Translations under genes and position numbers: made by a program
Shown: positions 18,990 through 28,852 of the stretch, one piece after another
Numbering within the stretch: the stretch's first letter is position 1
Layout: each line of letters opens with the position of its first letter
DNA from: Mycobacterium sp. GA-0227b
GTDB taxonomy: Bacteria; Actinomycetota; Actinomycetes; Mycobacteriales; Mycobacteriaceae
Direction of reading: 5' to 3'
DNA: 64,000 nt
Assembly (NCBI RefSeq): GCF_001499855.1
Contig: NZ_LQIK01000003.1
Location: forward strand, 1-64,000
Notes under the pieces: generated by a model
What the model saw: the letters and a program-made list of their open reading frames with translations, nothing else
The model's database searches: none
What the model was told of the DNA's origin: nothing

Positions 18990-20047
18990 GCCGCCGACCC
19001 CACCGCGTCGGTCAAGGACGCAAAGCCGCCCTCGTGTAGGCGGCGGGCGATGCCGTCGTGAATGCGCTTGGCCCACAGCCCGCCGCCGTATACGAAGCCC
19101 GTATAGCCCTGCAGCAGCGAGGCGCCGGAGGTGATGCGGTCCCAGGCGTCGTCGGCGGTTTCGATGCCGCCGACGCTGATCAGCACCAGGCGGTCACCGA
19201 CGCGCCGGTAGAGCCTGCGCAGCACCTCCGTCGAGCGTTGCGCGACCGGAGGTCCGGAGATGCCGCCGGGACCGAGTTCGTCGACGCCAGGCGTGGCCAG
19301 CCCGTCGCGCGACACTGTGGTGTTGGTGGCGACGATGCCTGCCAGACCGAGTTCGGTTGCCAGATCGGCGATCTCGTCGACGTCCTGGTCGGACAGGTCC
19401 GGCGCGATCTTCACCAGGACCGGTGTCGACGTCTCCGCCAGCACGGCCGTCAGGATCGGCCGCAACGACTCCACGGCCTGCAGATCGCGCAATCCGGGGG
19501 TGTTCGGCGAGCTGACGTTGACCACTATGAACGACGCGAGCGGGCCGAGCAGCCGGGCGGACGTGGCGTAGTCCTGCACGGCCTCCTGCGGCGGGGTGAC
19601 CTTGGTCTTGCCGATGTTCACGCCGATCGGCACGTCGGGCACGTGACGCGTCAGCTTCACGGCAAGTTCGCCGGAGCCGTGGTTGTTGAAACCCATCCGG
19701 TTCAGCAGCGCGCGATCCTGCGGCAGCCGGAACATCCGCGGTTTGTCATTGCCGGGCTGAGCTTGCGCAGTCACGGTTCCGATCTCGGCATACCCGAAGC
19801 CAAGTGCCCCCCAGGTGTCGAGCCCGCTGCCGTTCTTGTCGAACCCGGCGGCCAGGCCGAGCGGCCCGGGAAACCTGACCCCGAACACGGTGGAGGCCAG
19901 CACCGGATCCCGCGGTCCCAACCAGCGTTTCAGCGCGCGTCGCGGCCACGGCAGGTAGGTGGCGGCGCGCAAGAGGGCGAACACCCAGGTGTGAATCCGT
20001 TCGGGCGCAACCAGAAACAACGCCCGCCGCAGCGCGCCGTACATCAT
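18986..20047 (-). CDS. pyrD: Dihydroorotate dehydrogenase, class 2 (quinone-linked)
   Basis: 353-residue membrane-associated flavoenzyme that oxidises dihydroorotate to orotate in pyrimidine synthesis and passes electrons to menaquinone. The N-terminal extension '[20 protein letters not shown]' is the class 2 membrane/quinone-tunnel segment. FMN and substrate motifs include '[20 protein letters not shown]', 'NRMGFNNHG', '[12 protein letters not shown]' with the catalytic Ser loop, and '[15 protein letters not shown]'. It lies 4 bp downstream of the DUF5703-like gene and follows lppL on the same strand, so the three are probably one transcript. Two adjacent ATGs are possible starts. Confidence 0.95.
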   Translation of the reverse strand: MMYGALRRALFLVAPERIHTWVFALLRAATYLPWPRRALKRWLGPRDPVLASTVFGVRFPGPLGLAAGFDKNGSGLDTWGALGFGYAEIGTVTAQAQPGNDKPRMFRLPQDRALLNRMGFNNHGSGELAVKLTRHVPDVPIGVNIGKTKVTPPQEAVQDYATSARLLGPLASFIVVNVSSPNTPGLRDLQAVESLRPILTAVLAETSTPVLVKIAPDLSDQDVDEIADLATELGLAGIVATNTTVSRDGLATPGVDELGPGGISGPPVAQRSTEVLRRLYRRVGDRLVLISVGGIETADDAWDRITSGASLLQGYTGFVYGGGLWAKRIHDGIARRLHEGGFASLTDAVGSAA

Positions 20048-20051
20048 CGAG

Positions 20052-20309
20052 TCACAGCGCGGGCTGCTCGGGAACGCCTACCCGGTCGGCCGCGGTCTTC
20101 CTGCGCCGCAGTAACACCCGCCGCGAGCCGTCGGTGTACAGCCGGACGCGGGTGAGTTCCCACCCCCGGTATTCGGCCTCGATGGACAATCGGGTCGACG
20201 CGCTGACGCGGGTCACATCGGGCGGCAGCCGCAGCGGAATCCATTCGTAATCGTCGGAGAGGTCCTGATCCCAGCCTGCAGGCAGGCGACCGCGGTGAAT
20301 GGCACTCAC
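20052..20309 (-). CDS. Small DUF5703-like protein
   Basis: 85 residues starting '[20 protein letters not shown]', with the alternating hydrophobic pattern '[18 protein letters not shown]' expected of a small beta-rich cytoplasmic domain and a basic stretch '[14 protein letters not shown]'. It overlaps the end of lppL by 4 bp and is 4 bp upstream of pyrD, so it is translated from the same message. It resembles the actinobacterial DUF5703 family; assignment is from memory of the family pattern, and no function is known. Confidence 0.7.
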   Translation of the reverse strand: MSAIHRGRLPAGWDQDLSDDYEWIPLRLPPDVTRVSASTRLSIEAEYRGWELTRVRLYTDGSRRVLLRRRKTAADRVGVPEQPAL

Positions 20310-21358
20310 GGGCGCCCACCCGCGGCGTCGGTGATCACCTGCACACCCGCTCCCACTCCGGACACGACGTACAGCGTGCCAGAGGATTCGTCATAAGCCA
20401 GGGAGTTCGGTTGCTGCACGGTTCGATATCGCACCTTCTCGACGGGGATCCCGGTGGCCAGATCGTAGCCAACGACCGTATTCGCCGCCGTCTGCGACAC
20501 CCAGGCCAGCGTCGATGACCCGGCCAGGCCGTAGGGGGCCTCGGGCACCGGATAGCGCTGCCGAAGGATCAGCGGGTTCGTGCCGAAGACCAGCAGTCCG
20601 TCGCCGCGGGTGTCGGCGACCAGCACCCGGCCGGCGGGGTCGGCGACCATCGTCGTCGCCCCCTCACCGGCCCGCAGCGCCTGCTCCTGCTCGGTGCCGC
20701 TTTCGGACAACGCCGTCACCGACGTCTGCCCGCGATCCAGTACGACGGCCGTATTACCTTGCGTGACAAGGTCATCGACGCGAGCGAAGATCTTCAGCTG
20801 TGCGGCCACCGAGCCGTCCGAGCCCAGCGTGTACACCGCACCGTCCGCGCTGCCGAGAACCAGCCGCCCGTCCGCGCGTCGGGCGATCGCGGTGAACTCG
20901 GTGTCGGGTTGTCCGCCGACGTCGGACCTGGTCGCGTTACCCGTCGAGAGATCGATCCGGTAATAGCCGCCGCGGGTCGCGGCATAGGCGTGCCCGCCGT
21001 CGTCGCCGGTCAACGCGGTCGCGGCGGCGGGCAGCGGCACCGTCGCGACGACGTCGCCCGCCCTCGAGAACACGGTGACCTGCGACTGGCCGGCCGGGCC
21101 CGGGGCCAGCACCGCCAACGAGCCGCTCGCCGCGTCGACGATCGCAGCCTGCGCATGGCCCGCCAGCGGCCACACCACGCCGTCCGGCCGGCCGGTGACC
21201 GGTGGCGACTCAGCGGCCGACGCGGGCGCGATGGTCGGCGGTGCCACCTCGGCGGGCTCGGACGAACAGCCACCGACCATGCCGACGGCCACGACAATCG
21301 CCAGCGACACCACGATCCCGCGAACCAGCTGATTCGAGGCGTTTATGAAGGGCGGCAA
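20306..21358 (-). CDS. lppL: LppL-like lipoprotein with beta-propeller-type repeats
   Basis: Secreted lipoprotein of about 350 residues. A hydrophobic signal sequence 'VRGIVVSLAIVVAVGMVGGC' ends in the lipobox VGGC; Cys is the predicted acylated residue. The mature part is built of repeated strands around 'FTAIARRADGRLVLGSADGA' and 'PNSLAYDESSGTLYVVSG', typical of an SMP-30/PQQ-like propeller. The frame is open upstream to 21607, but that stretch runs across the start of the divergent gene, so a TTG at 21358 just before the signal sequence, with GAGAG upstream, was chosen. LppL lies next to pyrD in M. tuberculosis as well. Its function is unknown. Confidence 0.8.
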   Translation of the reverse strand: MPPFINASNQLVRGIVVSLAIVVAVGMVGGCSSEPAEVAPPTIAPASAAESPPVTGRPDGVVWPLAGHAQAAIVDAASGSLAVLAPGPAGQSQVTVFSRAGDVVATVPLPAAATALTGDDGGHAYAATRGGYYRIDLSTGNATRSDVGGQPDTEFTAIARRADGRLVLGSADGAVYTLGSDGSVAAQLKIFARVDDLVTQGNTAVVLDRGQTSVTALSESGTEQEQALRAGEGATTMVADPAGRVLVADTRGDGLLVFGTNPLILRQRYPVPEAPYGLAGSSTLAWVSQTAANTVVGYDLATGIPVEKVRYRTVQQPNSLAYDESSGTLYVVSGVGAGVQVITDAAGGRP

Positions 21359-21487
21359 GGGGTAGCTCTCGGTCGTGGGTACGGGAAATCGACTGAATGG
21401 CCAGTCTAGGCAGCCGGCTCGCCAGGAGTTTCCAGCCGCTCGCCGTGCCCTCCCAAGCGGCGGGCGGGCCGGAGGTATGGTGCGAAC

Positions 21488-21799
21488 ATGACCCTCGCCG
21501 CAGACCGTGATTTGGGTGCCCAAGAGTTTGCTATAGAGGACATCACCACTGGTGTGCACGCCAGCGGGTTTGGCCAACTCGGCGACGGCCGCAGCTTCTC
21601 GTTCCACGTCGAGCGCCAGAATCTCGTCGTCGAGATCTATCGTCCCCGGCTGACCGGGCCCGTCCCGGGCGCAGAGGACGTGGTGGCGACGTCGACCCGC
21701 AAGCTGACCGACATCGACCTCACCGACCAGCGCAGCGTGGGTGCCGCGGTCCGGGATGCGGTGGCCGCGGCCCAGCCGGTGGCGCGCGCCGGGCGCTAA
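21488..21799 (+). CDS. Conserved mycobacterial hypothetical protein (Rv2137c-like position)
   Basis: 103-residue protein with no recognised domain. The N-terminal half is predicted beta-rich ('[19 protein letters not shown]'), the C-terminal half helical ('[20 protein letters not shown]'). No signal peptide or membrane segment. It is divergent from lppL and 26 bp upstream of uppP on the same strand, matching the Rv2137c-Rv2136c arrangement, so co-transcription with uppP is likely. Function unknown. Confidence 0.72.
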   Translation: MTLAADRDLGAQEFAIEDITTGVHASGFGQLGDGRSFSFHVERQNLVVEIYRPRLTGPVPGAEDVVATSTRKLTDIDLTDQRSVGAAVRDAVAAAQPVARAGR

Positions 21800-21825
21800 C
21801 AGCCGCCCACGGTACGGTCGTCGTC

Positions 21826-22674
21826 GTGACGGACGTGCCGGCGATGTCGTGGGTGCAGGTGGTCGTTCTCGCGGTACTGCAGGGGCTGACCGAATTTCTG
21901 CCCGTTTCGTCCTCGGCGCATCTCGCGATCGCCTCGCGCGTGTTCTTCGCCGACGACGCGGGGGCGTCGTTCACCGCCGTGACCCAGCTCGGTACCGAGT
22001 TCGCGGTGCTGCTGTACTTCGCAAAAGACATCGGCCGCATCATCAAGGCCTGGTTCCACGGGCTCTTCGTCGCCACCCAGCGCACCGCCGATTACCGGCT
22101 CGGTTGGTACGTGATCATCGGCACCATCCCGATCGGGGTGTTCGGGCTGTTGTTCAAAGACGAAATCCGCACGGGCGCACGCAATCTCTGGGCGATCGCG
22201 ATCGCGTTGATCGTGTTCTCGGCCGTCATCGCCGCCGCCGAGTACTTCGGCAGGCAGATACGCAACGTCGAGCAGCTGACATGGAAGGACAGCATCGTCG
22301 TCGGCCTCACGCAGTGCCTCGCGCTGCTGCCCGGCGTGTCCCGCTCGGGCGCGACGATCAGCGCGGGCCTTTTCCTCGGCCTCAACCGCGAACTCGCGGC
22401 CCGGTTCGGCTTCCTGCTCGCCATCCCGGCGGTGTTCGCCTCCGGGCTGTTCTCGCTGCCCGACGCCTTCCATCCCGTCGGTGAGGGCATGAGCGCCAGC
22501 GGGCCCCAGTTGCTGGTGGCGACGGTGATCGCGTTCGTCGTCGGGTTCGCGGCGGTGGCATGGTTCCTGCGGTTCCTGGTCCGGCACAGCATGTACTGGT
22601 TCGTCGGTTACCGCGTGGTGCTGGGCGCGGTGGTGCTGGCCCTGTTGGGCACCGGGGTGGTGGCCGCGACATGA
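21826..22674 (+). CDS. uppP: Undecaprenyl-diphosphatase (bacitracin-resistance type)
   Basis: 282-residue polytopic membrane phosphatase that recycles polyprenyl (decaprenyl in mycobacteria) pyrophosphate to the monophosphate carrier for peptidoglycan and arabinogalactan synthesis. Both UppP signatures are present: '[14 protein letters not shown]' near the N-terminus and '[20 protein letters not shown]' in the middle, carrying the catalytic Glu/Arg residues. About eight hydrophobic segments. GTG 21826 is given, but ATG 21844 ('[13 protein letters not shown]') matches the M. tuberculosis start better. Its stop overlaps the next start (ATGA). Confidence 0.95.
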   Translation: MTDVPAMSWVQVVVLAVLQGLTEFLPVSSSAHLAIASRVFFADDAGASFTAVTQLGTEFAVLLYFAKDIGRIIKAWFHGLFVATQRTADYRLGWYVIIGTIPIGVFGLLFKDEIRTGARNLWAIAIALIVFSAVIAAAEYFGRQIRNVEQLTWKDSIVVGLTQCLALLPGVSRSGATISAGLFLGLNRELAARFGFLLAIPAVFASGLFSLPDAFHPVGEGMSASGPQLLVATVIAFVVGFAAVAWFLRFLVRHSMYWFVGYRVVLGAVVLALLGTGVVAAT

Positions 22675-23387
22675 CGGTGATCCTGTTGCGGCACGGCCGC
22701 TCCACCTCGAACACCGCGCACACGCTGGCGGGCCGCTCCGAGGGCGTCGACCTCGACGACAAGGGGCGTGAACAGGCGCAGGCGGTGGTGGCCAGGGTCG
22801 GCTCGCTGCCGATCCGTGCGATCGTGCGCTCGCCGTTGCTGCGGTGCGAACGGACCGTGGAACCGCTGGCCGCCGCGCTGGGCCTGACACCGATCGTCGA
22901 CGACCGCATCGCCGAGGTCGACTACGGGGCCTGGACCGGCCGCAAGATCGCCGATCTGGTCAAGGAGCCGTTGTGGACGGTGGTGCAACACCAGCCGAGC
23001 GCCGCTGTCTTTCCGGACGGCGAGGGCCTTGCGCAGGTGCAGGCCCGCGCGGTCGCCGCGGTACGCGAGCACGACCGTCGGCTGGCGGAGGAACACGAGG
23101 GCGACGTGCTGTGGCTGGCCTGCACCCACGGCGATGTGATCAAAGCCGTCGTCGCCGACGCGCTCGGCACCCATCTCGACAGCTTCCAGCGGATCACCGC
23201 CGACCCCGGGTCGATGAGCGTGATCCGGTACACGGCGGTGCGACCGTTCGTGATCCACGTCAACCACACCGGTGACCAACTGACGGCCGGGCTGCGCCCC
23301 AAACCGGCCGAGACCGACGGCCGGGCCGACTCCGGAGAGGGGGAGGTGCCGCCGGAAGATGCCGTCGTGGGCGGGTCGACCGGCTAG
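22671..23387 (+). CDS. Histidine phosphatase (phosphoglycerate mutase-like, Rv2135c type)
   Basis: 238 residues beginning '[14 protein letters not shown]', the RHG motif with the phospho-accepting His. '[15 protein letters not shown]' and '[13 protein letters not shown]' supply the remaining catalytic Arg and His. It belongs to the broad phosphoglycerate mutase/acid phosphatase family; the true substrate is not apparent. Its ATG overlaps the uppP stop, and it leads the run uppP-phosphatase-DUF3090-SCO1664-cysQ-mshC, all on one strand, so it is probably part of one long operon. Confidence 0.88.
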   Translation: MTVILLRHGRSTSNTAHTLAGRSEGVDLDDKGREQAQAVVARVGSLPIRAIVRSPLLRCERTVEPLAAALGLTPIVDDRIAEVDYGAWTGRKIADLVKEPLWTVVQHQPSAAVFPDGEGLAQVQARAVAAVREHDRRLAEEHEGDVLWLACTHGDVIKAVVADALGTHLDSFQRITADPGSMSVIRYTAVRPFVIHVNHTGDQLTAGLRPKPAETDGRADSGEGEVPPEDAVVGGSTG

Positions 23388-23433
23388 TCGCGATTACGGC
23401 TGACAAGCCCTAACCGGTATTTTGGAAAGTGCC

Positions 23434-24021
23434 ATGGCCCGCGCAATTCACGTCTTCCGCACACCCGACCGCTTCGTGGCCGGGACCGTCGGCCAGCCCG
23501 GCAACCGCACCTTCTACCTGCAGGCCGTTCACGACAAGCGAGTGGTGTCGGTGGTGCTGGAGAAGCAGCAGGTTGCCGTGCTCGCCGAGCGGATTGCCGC
23601 GCTACTGCTCGAGATCAACCGCCGGTTCGGCACCCCGATCCCGCCGGACACCGGTGAGGTCGAGGACCTGAGCCCGTTGATCACCCCGGTCGATGCCGAG
23701 TTCCGGGTCGGGACGATGGGTCTGGGTTGGGACTCCGAGGCGCAGACCGTCGTCGTCGAATTGCTCGCGGTGTCGGAAACCGAATTCGACGCATCGGTGG
23801 TGCTCGACGACGCGGAGGAAGGGCCCGACGCCGTGCGCGTCTTCCTCACGCCCGAATCCGCACGCGAGTTCGCGACGCGCTCCAACCGGGTCATCTCGGC
23901 AGGCCGACCGCCCTGCCCGTTGTGTGACGAGCCGCTGGACCCCGACGGTCACATCTGCGTGCGCACCAACGGCTACCGGCGCGGCGCCTTCGCCGAGTCC
24001 GACGATGACGTCGACATCTGA
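23434..24021 (+). CDS. DUF3090 family protein with C-terminal zinc-ribbon-like Cys
   Basis: 195-residue actinobacterial DUF3090 protein (Rv2134c-like), starting 'MARAIHVFRTPDRFVAGTVG'. The C-terminus carries Cys/His pairs, 'CPLCDEPLDPDGHICVRTNG', suggesting a bound metal. The family always sits directly before the SCO1664-type gene; here the two overlap by 17 bp. Start: ATG 23434 preferred over the in-frame TTG at 23422. Function is unknown; partnership with the downstream kinase-like protein is inferred from constant linkage. Confidence 0.85.
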   Translation: MARAIHVFRTPDRFVAGTVGQPGNRTFYLQAVHDKRVVSVVLEKQQVAVLAERIAALLLEINRRFGTPIPPDTGEVEDLSPLITPVDAEFRVGTMGLGWDSEAQTVVVELLAVSETEFDASVVLDDAEEGPDAVRVFLTPESAREFATRSNRVISAGRPPCPLCDEPLDPDGHICVRTNGYRRGAFAESDDDVDI

Positions 24022-24838
24022 CCCCGGGCCCGACGCCGCTTGCGAAGACGTCCTGCAGCGCGGCGAGCTCACCGTCATCGGGCGCATCCGCTCGGCGAGC
24101 AACGCGACGTTCCTGTGCGAAGCGAATCTCGGTGAGCAGCAAGTGCATTGCGTCTACAAGCCGATCGCCGGCGAGGCGCCGCTGTGGGATTTCCCCGACG
24201 GCACGCTGGCCGGCCGAGAACGCGGCGCATATCTGGTGTCGGCGGCGTTGGGTTGGAACCTGGTGCCCCACACCATTATTCGCGCCGGGCCCGCCGGCGA
24301 GGGCATGGTGCAGCTGTGGGTGGACCAGCCCGGCGACGAGATCGAAGACGAAAAGCCGACGGGGCCCGACCTGATCGATCTGTTGCCCGCCGGCCGGGTC
24401 CCTCCGGGGTTCCTGCCCATCCTGCAGGCCTACGACTACGCAGGCGGCGAGGTCGTGCTGGTCCACGCCGACGACGACCGGTTGCGCCGGATGGCGGTGT
24501 TCGACGTGCTGGTCAACAACGCCGACCGCAAGGGCGGCCACATCCTGTGCGGAGTGGACGGGCGCGTGTACGGCGTTGACCACGGGGTCACGCTGCACGT
24601 CGAGGACAAGCTGCGCACCGTGTTGTGGGGCTGGGCCGGTAAACCCGTCGACGACCAGACGCTGGAGGCGGTGGCCGCGCTGCGCGATCAACTGCGCGAC
24701 GGGCTCGCCGCCCAGCTGTGCGATCACATCACCCAACGCGAGGTCGCCGCGCTGCTCGCGAGAACCATTGCGCTACTTGACGATCCGGTGATGCCGACAC
24801 CCGACCGGCACCGCCCCATCCCGTGGCCGGCGTTCTGA
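24005..24838 (+). CDS. SCO1664-family, PI3/4-kinase-like protein
   Basis: 277-residue member of the SCO1664 family (Rv2133c-like). The sequence has features of an atypical PI3/4-kinase or HipA-like fold: a Lys in 'VYKPIAGEAPLWDFP', a catalytic-loop-like 'VLVNNADRKGGHIL' and a metal-binding-like 'YGVDHGVTLH'. These would make it an ATP-using phosphotransferase, but no substrate is known, so the activity is inferred. It starts within the end of the DUF3090 gene (ATG 24005) and lies 3 bp before cysQ, indicating tight coupling to both. Confidence 0.8.
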   Translation: MTSTSDPGPDAACEDVLQRGELTVIGRIRSASNATFLCEANLGEQQVHCVYKPIAGEAPLWDFPDGTLAGRERGAYLVSAALGWNLVPHTIIRAGPAGEGMVQLWVDQPGDEIEDEKPTGPDLIDLLPAGRVPPGFLPILQAYDYAGGEVVLVHADDDRLRRMAVFDVLVNNADRKGGHILCGVDGRVYGVDHGVTLHVEDKLRTVLWGWAGKPVDDQTLEAVAALRDQLRDGLAAQLCDHITQREVAALLARTIALLDDPVMPTPDRHRPIPWPAF

Positions 24839-24841
24839 TCG

Positions 24842-25621
24842 ATGACCCAGACCGATGCGGCGCTGGCCGCCGAGGTGGCCGTTGAGGCAGGCGAACTGCT
24901 GCTGCAGGTTCGCGAGGAGCTCGGTTTCTACGACCCGTACGACCTCGGTGACGCCGGCGACATGCGGGCCAACAAGCTGATCCTGCAGCGCCTGCGCGAA
25001 CGTCGACCCGACGATGCGGTGCTCTCCGAGGAGGCCGTCGACGACGTGTCGCGGGTGCACGCCGACCGGGTCTGGATCGTCGACCCCGTCGACGGCACCT
25101 GGGAGTTCTCGCTGCCGGGCCGCACGGACTGGGCGGTGCACATCGCGCTCTGGCAACGCGACGGCAGCCCCAACGGCCGCATCACCGACGCGGCCGTCGC
25201 GCTGCCGGCGCGCAACGAGGTCTACCGCAGCGACACCGTCGAACCGCCGCCGCCACGCGCCGACGGCCCGATCCTGATCACGGCGAGCTCCAACCGGCCG
25301 CCGCCGGTGTTGTGGTGGTTGCGCGATCGGATGGACATCCAGCTGGTGCGGATCGGGTCCGCGGGTGCCAAGGCGATGGCCGTGGTCCGCGGCGACGTCG
25401 ATGCCTACCTGCACGCCGGCGGCCAGTGGGAGTGGGATTCGGCGGCCCCGGCCGGGGTCGTGCAGGCGGCCGGTCTGCATGCGTCGCGGCTGGACGGCTC
25501 CGAGCTGATCTACAACCGCCGCGACCCCTACCTGCCCGACCTGCTGATGTGTCGGCCGGAACTGAGTGAACCGCTGCTCGAGGGCATTCTCTCGGCGTAT
25601 CGGAGCCGCGGGAGGGGTTGA
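24842..25621 (+). CDS. cysQ: CysQ 3'-phosphoadenosine 5'-phosphate phosphatase
   Basis: 259-residue inositol-monophosphatase-fold enzyme that removes the 3'-phosphate from PAP(S), controlling sulfate assimilation pools. The metal-binding motifs are 'VLSEEAVDD' and '[14 protein letters not shown]' (DPVDGT with the usual D/T pattern), plus a C-terminal '[19 protein letters not shown]', corresponding to the conserved WD motif. It stands between the SCO1664-like gene and mshC, as in M. tuberculosis (Rv2131c-Rv2130c), linking sulfur metabolism to mycothiol synthesis. Confidence 0.92.
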   Translation: MTQTDAALAAEVAVEAGELLLQVREELGFYDPYDLGDAGDMRANKLILQRLRERRPDDAVLSEEAVDDVSRVHADRVWIVDPVDGTWEFSLPGRTDWAVHIALWQRDGSPNGRITDAAVALPARNEVYRSDTVEPPPPRADGPILITASSNRPPPVLWWLRDRMDIQLVRIGSAGAKAMAVVRGDVDAYLHAGGQWEWDSAAPAGVVQAAGLHASRLDGSELIYNRRDPYLPDLLMCRPELSEPLLEGILSAYRSRGRG

Positions 25622-25679
25622 ACCGGGAATGAAACAGGCGCCGCCCTTGTCGATCACGGCGATGCTTAGAGTCGAGGCT

Positions 25680-26918
25680 ATGAATCCGTGGCCGGCACCC
25701 GTCGTCCCGGCGCTGCCGGGCCGCGGCCCGCAGCTACGCCTCTACGACAGCGCCGACCGGCAGGTACGCCCCGTCAGCGCCGGTGACACGGCCACTATGT
25801 ATGTGTGCGGCATCACGCCGTACGACGCCACCCACCTCGGCCACGCCGCCACCTACCTTGCGTTCGACCTCGTGCACCGCATCTGGCTGGACGCCGGCCA
25901 CCGGGTGCACTATGTACAGAACATCACCGACGTCGACGATCCGCTGTTCGAGCGCGCGCAGCGTGACGGGGTCGACTGGCGTGAGCTCGCCGACCGGGAG
26001 ACCGACCTGTTCCGTGAGGACATGGCGGCGCTGCGGGTGCTGCCCCCGCACGACTACGTCGCGGCCACCGATGCCATCGCCGAGGTTATCGAGGTCGTCG
26101 AGAAGCTGCTGGCCTCGGGTGCGGCCTACGTCGTCGAGGACGCCGAATACCCCGACGTCTATTTCCGCGCCGACGCCACCGCCCAGTTCGGTTACGAGTC
26201 CGGCTACGACCGCGACACCATGCGGCGGCTGTTCGCCGAGCGCGGCGGCGACCCCGACCGACCCGGAAAGGGCGACGAACTCGACGCGCTGCTGTGGCGG
26301 GCGCAACGAGCGGGGGAGCCGAGTTGGCCGTCGCCGTTCGGGCCGGGCCGCCCCGGTTGGCACGTGGAGTGCGCCGCGATCGCGCTGAGCCGGATCGGCA
26401 CGGGGCTCGACATCCAGGGCGGCGGCAGCGACCTGATCTTCCCGCATCACGAGTTCTCGGCCGCTCACGCCGAATCCCTCACCGGCGAACGGAGATTCGC
26501 CCGTCACTACGTCCACGCCGGAATGATCGGCTGGAACGGCCACAAGATGAGCAAGAGCCGGGGGAACCTGGTCCTGGTGTCGCGGCTGCGCGCCGACGGC
26601 GTCGACCCTTCGGCGATCCGGTTGGGGCTGTTCGCCGGTCACTACCGCTCCGACAGGTACTGGAGCGACGCGATGCTCGCCGAGGCCGTCGAGCGGCTGG
26701 ACCGCTGGCGCTCCGCGGTGGCGTTGCCCGCCGCGCCGGACGCGACCGACGTCGTCGGCCGGGTGCGCCGTTATCTCGCCGACGATCTCGACACCCCGAA
26801 AGCGCTTGCGGCTCTGGATGGTTGGAGCACCGACGCGTTGACTTATGGCGGCCACGATCCCCATGCGGGCGGCACGGTGGCCACCGCCGTCGACGCGCTG
26901 CTCGGCATCCGGCTGTAG
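25680..26918 (+). CDS. mshC: Cysteine:GlcN-Ins ligase, mycothiol biosynthesis
   Basis: 412-residue CysRS-like ligase that joins cysteine to glucosaminyl-inositol using ATP, the third step of mycothiol synthesis. It carries the zinc-site Cys in '[17 protein letters not shown]' (HIGH-like motif THLGHA), the second zinc/Cys site '[13 protein letters not shown]', and '[10 protein letters not shown]' as KMSKS. It lacks the anticodon-binding domain of true cysteinyl-tRNA synthetase and ends '[10 protein letters not shown]' as MshC does. ATG 25680 matches the M. tuberculosis N-terminus; the frame is open further upstream inside cysQ. Confidence 0.96.
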   Translation: MNPWPAPVVPALPGRGPQLRLYDSADRQVRPVSAGDTATMYVCGITPYDATHLGHAATYLAFDLVHRIWLDAGHRVHYVQNITDVDDPLFERAQRDGVDWRELADRETDLFREDMAALRVLPPHDYVAATDAIAEVIEVVEKLLASGAAYVVEDAEYPDVYFRADATAQFGYESGYDRDTMRRLFAERGGDPDRPGKGDELDALLWRAQRAGEPSWPSPFGPGRPGWHVECAAIALSRIGTGLDIQGGGSDLIFPHHEFSAAHAESLTGERRFARHYVHAGMIGWNGHKMSKSRGNLVLVSRLRADGVDPSAIRLGLFAGHYRSDRYWSDAMLAEAVERLDRWRSAVALPAAPDATDVVGRVRRYLADDLDTPKALAALDGWSTDALTYGGHDPHAGGTVATAVDALLGIRL

Positions 26919-26969
26919 AACCGCCGAGACCCCGCCCGCCGCGGCGCCGTCCCGGGTACGTTGACGGCC

Positions 26970-27851
26970 ATGGGTTCTGTGAACGGGAAAGTCGCGCTGA
27001 TCACCGGTGGCGCCAACGGGATCGGGGAAGAGGTGGCGCGCCGCCTGCACGACAAGGGCGCCAAGCTCGTGCTGACCGACCTCGACGGTGACAGGCTGGC
27101 GCAGGTCGCCGCCAAGCTCGGCAACGAGAGCGTGCTGACCGTCGTCGCCGACGTGCGCGATCTGGCCGCGATGGAATCCGCCGTCGCCGAGGGCGTCGAG
27201 CGGTTCGGCGGCATCGACATCGTGATGGCCAATGCGGGCATCGCGACCTACGGTTCGGTGCTGCAGGTCGACCCGCAGGCATTTCGGACGCTCATCGACG
27301 TCAATGTCGTCGGCGTGTTCCACACCGTGCGGGCCGCGCTGCCGTCCGTCATCGACAGACGCGGCTACGTGCTGATCGTGTCCTCGGCGGCGGCCTACGC
27401 GGCGTCTGCCGGCATGGCGCCCTACGACGCTTCCAAGGCCGCTGTCGAGCATTTCGCCAACGCATTGCGTCTGGAGGTGGCGCATCAGGGTGTCGACGTC
27501 GGGTCGGCGCACATGCTGTGGATCGACACGCCGCTGGTGCAGGAGAGCAAGTCGGATCTGGCGAGCGCCCGCGAGATGCTGGACTCGCTGCCCGGGCCGC
27601 TGGGTAAGACCACCTCGGTGCAGAAGTGCGGGGAGCTGTTCGTCAAGGGCATCGAGGAGCGCAAACGACAGATCAACTGCCCGCGTTTCGTGGGCCTGCT
27701 GCGCTTCCTCAAGCCGGTGTTGTCGTCGCGGCTGGGGGAGCGCGCCACTCTCAAGTCGGTGCCCGAACTGTTGCCGAAGATGGATGCGGAGGTGGCCGCG
27801 CTCGGCCGTTCGATGAGCGCACGCACCGAAGCGTTGGAAAAGCGGGGTTAG
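26970..27851 (+). CDS. Short-chain dehydrogenase/reductase (Rv2129c-like)
   Basis: Classical SDR of 293 residues. The cofactor motif 'TGGANGIGEEVARRL' is near the N-terminus, 'NAGIATYGS' and the catalytic Ser region 'LIVSSAAAYAA' in the middle, and the YxxxK element is 'YDASKAA'. NAD(P)-dependent oxidoreductase; substrate unknown. ATG 26970 chosen over the TTG at 26961. It directly follows mshC as in M. tuberculosis, and its stop overlaps the stop of the convergent PAC2 gene by 4 bp. Confidence 0.9.
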   Translation: MGSVNGKVALITGGANGIGEEVARRLHDKGAKLVLTDLDGDRLAQVAAKLGNESVLTVVADVRDLAAMESAVAEGVERFGGIDIVMANAGIATYGSVLQVDPQAFRTLIDVNVVGVFHTVRAALPSVIDRRGYVLIVSSAAAYAASAGMAPYDASKAAVEHFANALRLEVAHQGVDVGSAHMLWIDTPLVQESKSDLASAREMLDSLPGPLGKTTSVQKCGELFVKGIEERKRQINCPRFVGLLRFLKPVLSSRLGERATLKSVPELLPKMDAEVAALGRSMSARTEALEKRG

Positions 27852-28746
27852 CCGCGAAAGCCGGGACCTCGACGACGCAGGTAGCGCTCGAACTCCGCGG
27901 CCAGCGCGTCCCCGTCGATCTTGCCGAGCGCCTCGTGCATGTCGACCTCGGCGTCGCCGCGTTCCTCCAGTGAATGCACGTACTCGGCGATCTCGTCGTC
28001 CTCGGCGGTCATCTCCGACACCGCCTGCTCCCACTCCTCGGCCGCCGACGGCAGATCGGCCAGCGGCACCTCGATGTCGAGCACATCCTCGACACGGCGA
28101 AGCAGCGCCACGGTTGCTTTGGGGTTCGGTGGCTGGGAGACGTAATGCGGCACCGCGGCCCAGAACGTCACGGCGGGGATACCCGCCTGCACGCAGGCAT
28201 CCTGGAACACCCCGGCGATGCCGGTCGGACCTTCGTACCGCGTCTCCTCCAGCCCGAACACCTTGGCGGTGTCCGACGAGTAGGCCGCTCCCGACACGGG
28301 CACCGGGCGGGTGTGCGGCGTGTCGGCCAGCAGGGCGCCGAGGATGACCACGGTCGCGACGTTGAGCTTGTCGGCGATCGCCAACAGCTCGGCGCAGAAG
28401 GTGCGCCAGCGCATGTTGGGCTCGACGCCGTGCATCAACACGATGTCACGGTCGGATCCGGGCGGGCGGCAGTGCGAAATCCGCATCGACGGCCACACCA
28501 GTTCGCGGGTCACCCCGTCGACCAGCCGGATCACCGGCCGGTTCACCTGGTAGTCGTAGTACGCCTCGTCATCGATCTCGACGATCGTGTCGGCCTCCCA
28601 GATGGCGTCCAGGTGCTCCAGAGCGTCGCTGGCCGCATCACCGGCGTCGTTCCAGCCTTCGAAAGCTGCGACGACGATCGCGTCGTTCAGTTCGGGCAGG
28701 CCCGGGCGGTTTTCAGATGATCCGCTTGCGCGAAGACCATCTGGCA
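27848..28746 (-). CDS. PAC2 family protein (proteasome-assembly-chaperone-like fold)
   Basis: About 299 residues of the PAC2 family (Rv2125-like), with the conserved opening 'VVAAFEGWNDAGDAASDALE', 'LMHGVEPNMRWRTF' and 'SQPPNPKATVALLRRVED'. An acidic C-terminal segment ('MTAEDDEIAEYVHSLEER') precedes the end 'YLRRRGPGFRG'. Archaeal and eukaryotic PAC2 proteins assist proteasome assembly; in actinobacteria the role is unproven, though this gene lies about 17 kb from the proteasome locus. ATG 28746 is given; GTG 28771 is an equally possible start. It is divergent from the metH locus, as in M. tuberculosis. Confidence 0.87.
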
Positions 28747-28852
28747 TGCCGCTCGCATCCGACAAGGTCACAACGCCAGCGTAAGCCCTGTGCGGCGGGT
28801 TCGAGCGCCATCGCCACACGGGGTGATTTGATCCGGCGACTACCCTGTATGC

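Noticed and set aside
21359..21607. Longer N-terminus for lppL
   Set aside because: Would overlap the divergent gene and displace the signal peptide from the N-terminus; the lipoprotein signal starts near 21358.
25734..28034. Long minus-strand open frame opposite mshC and the SDR gene
   Set aside because: Same GC-driven artefact; spans two well-defined genes and carries no motif.
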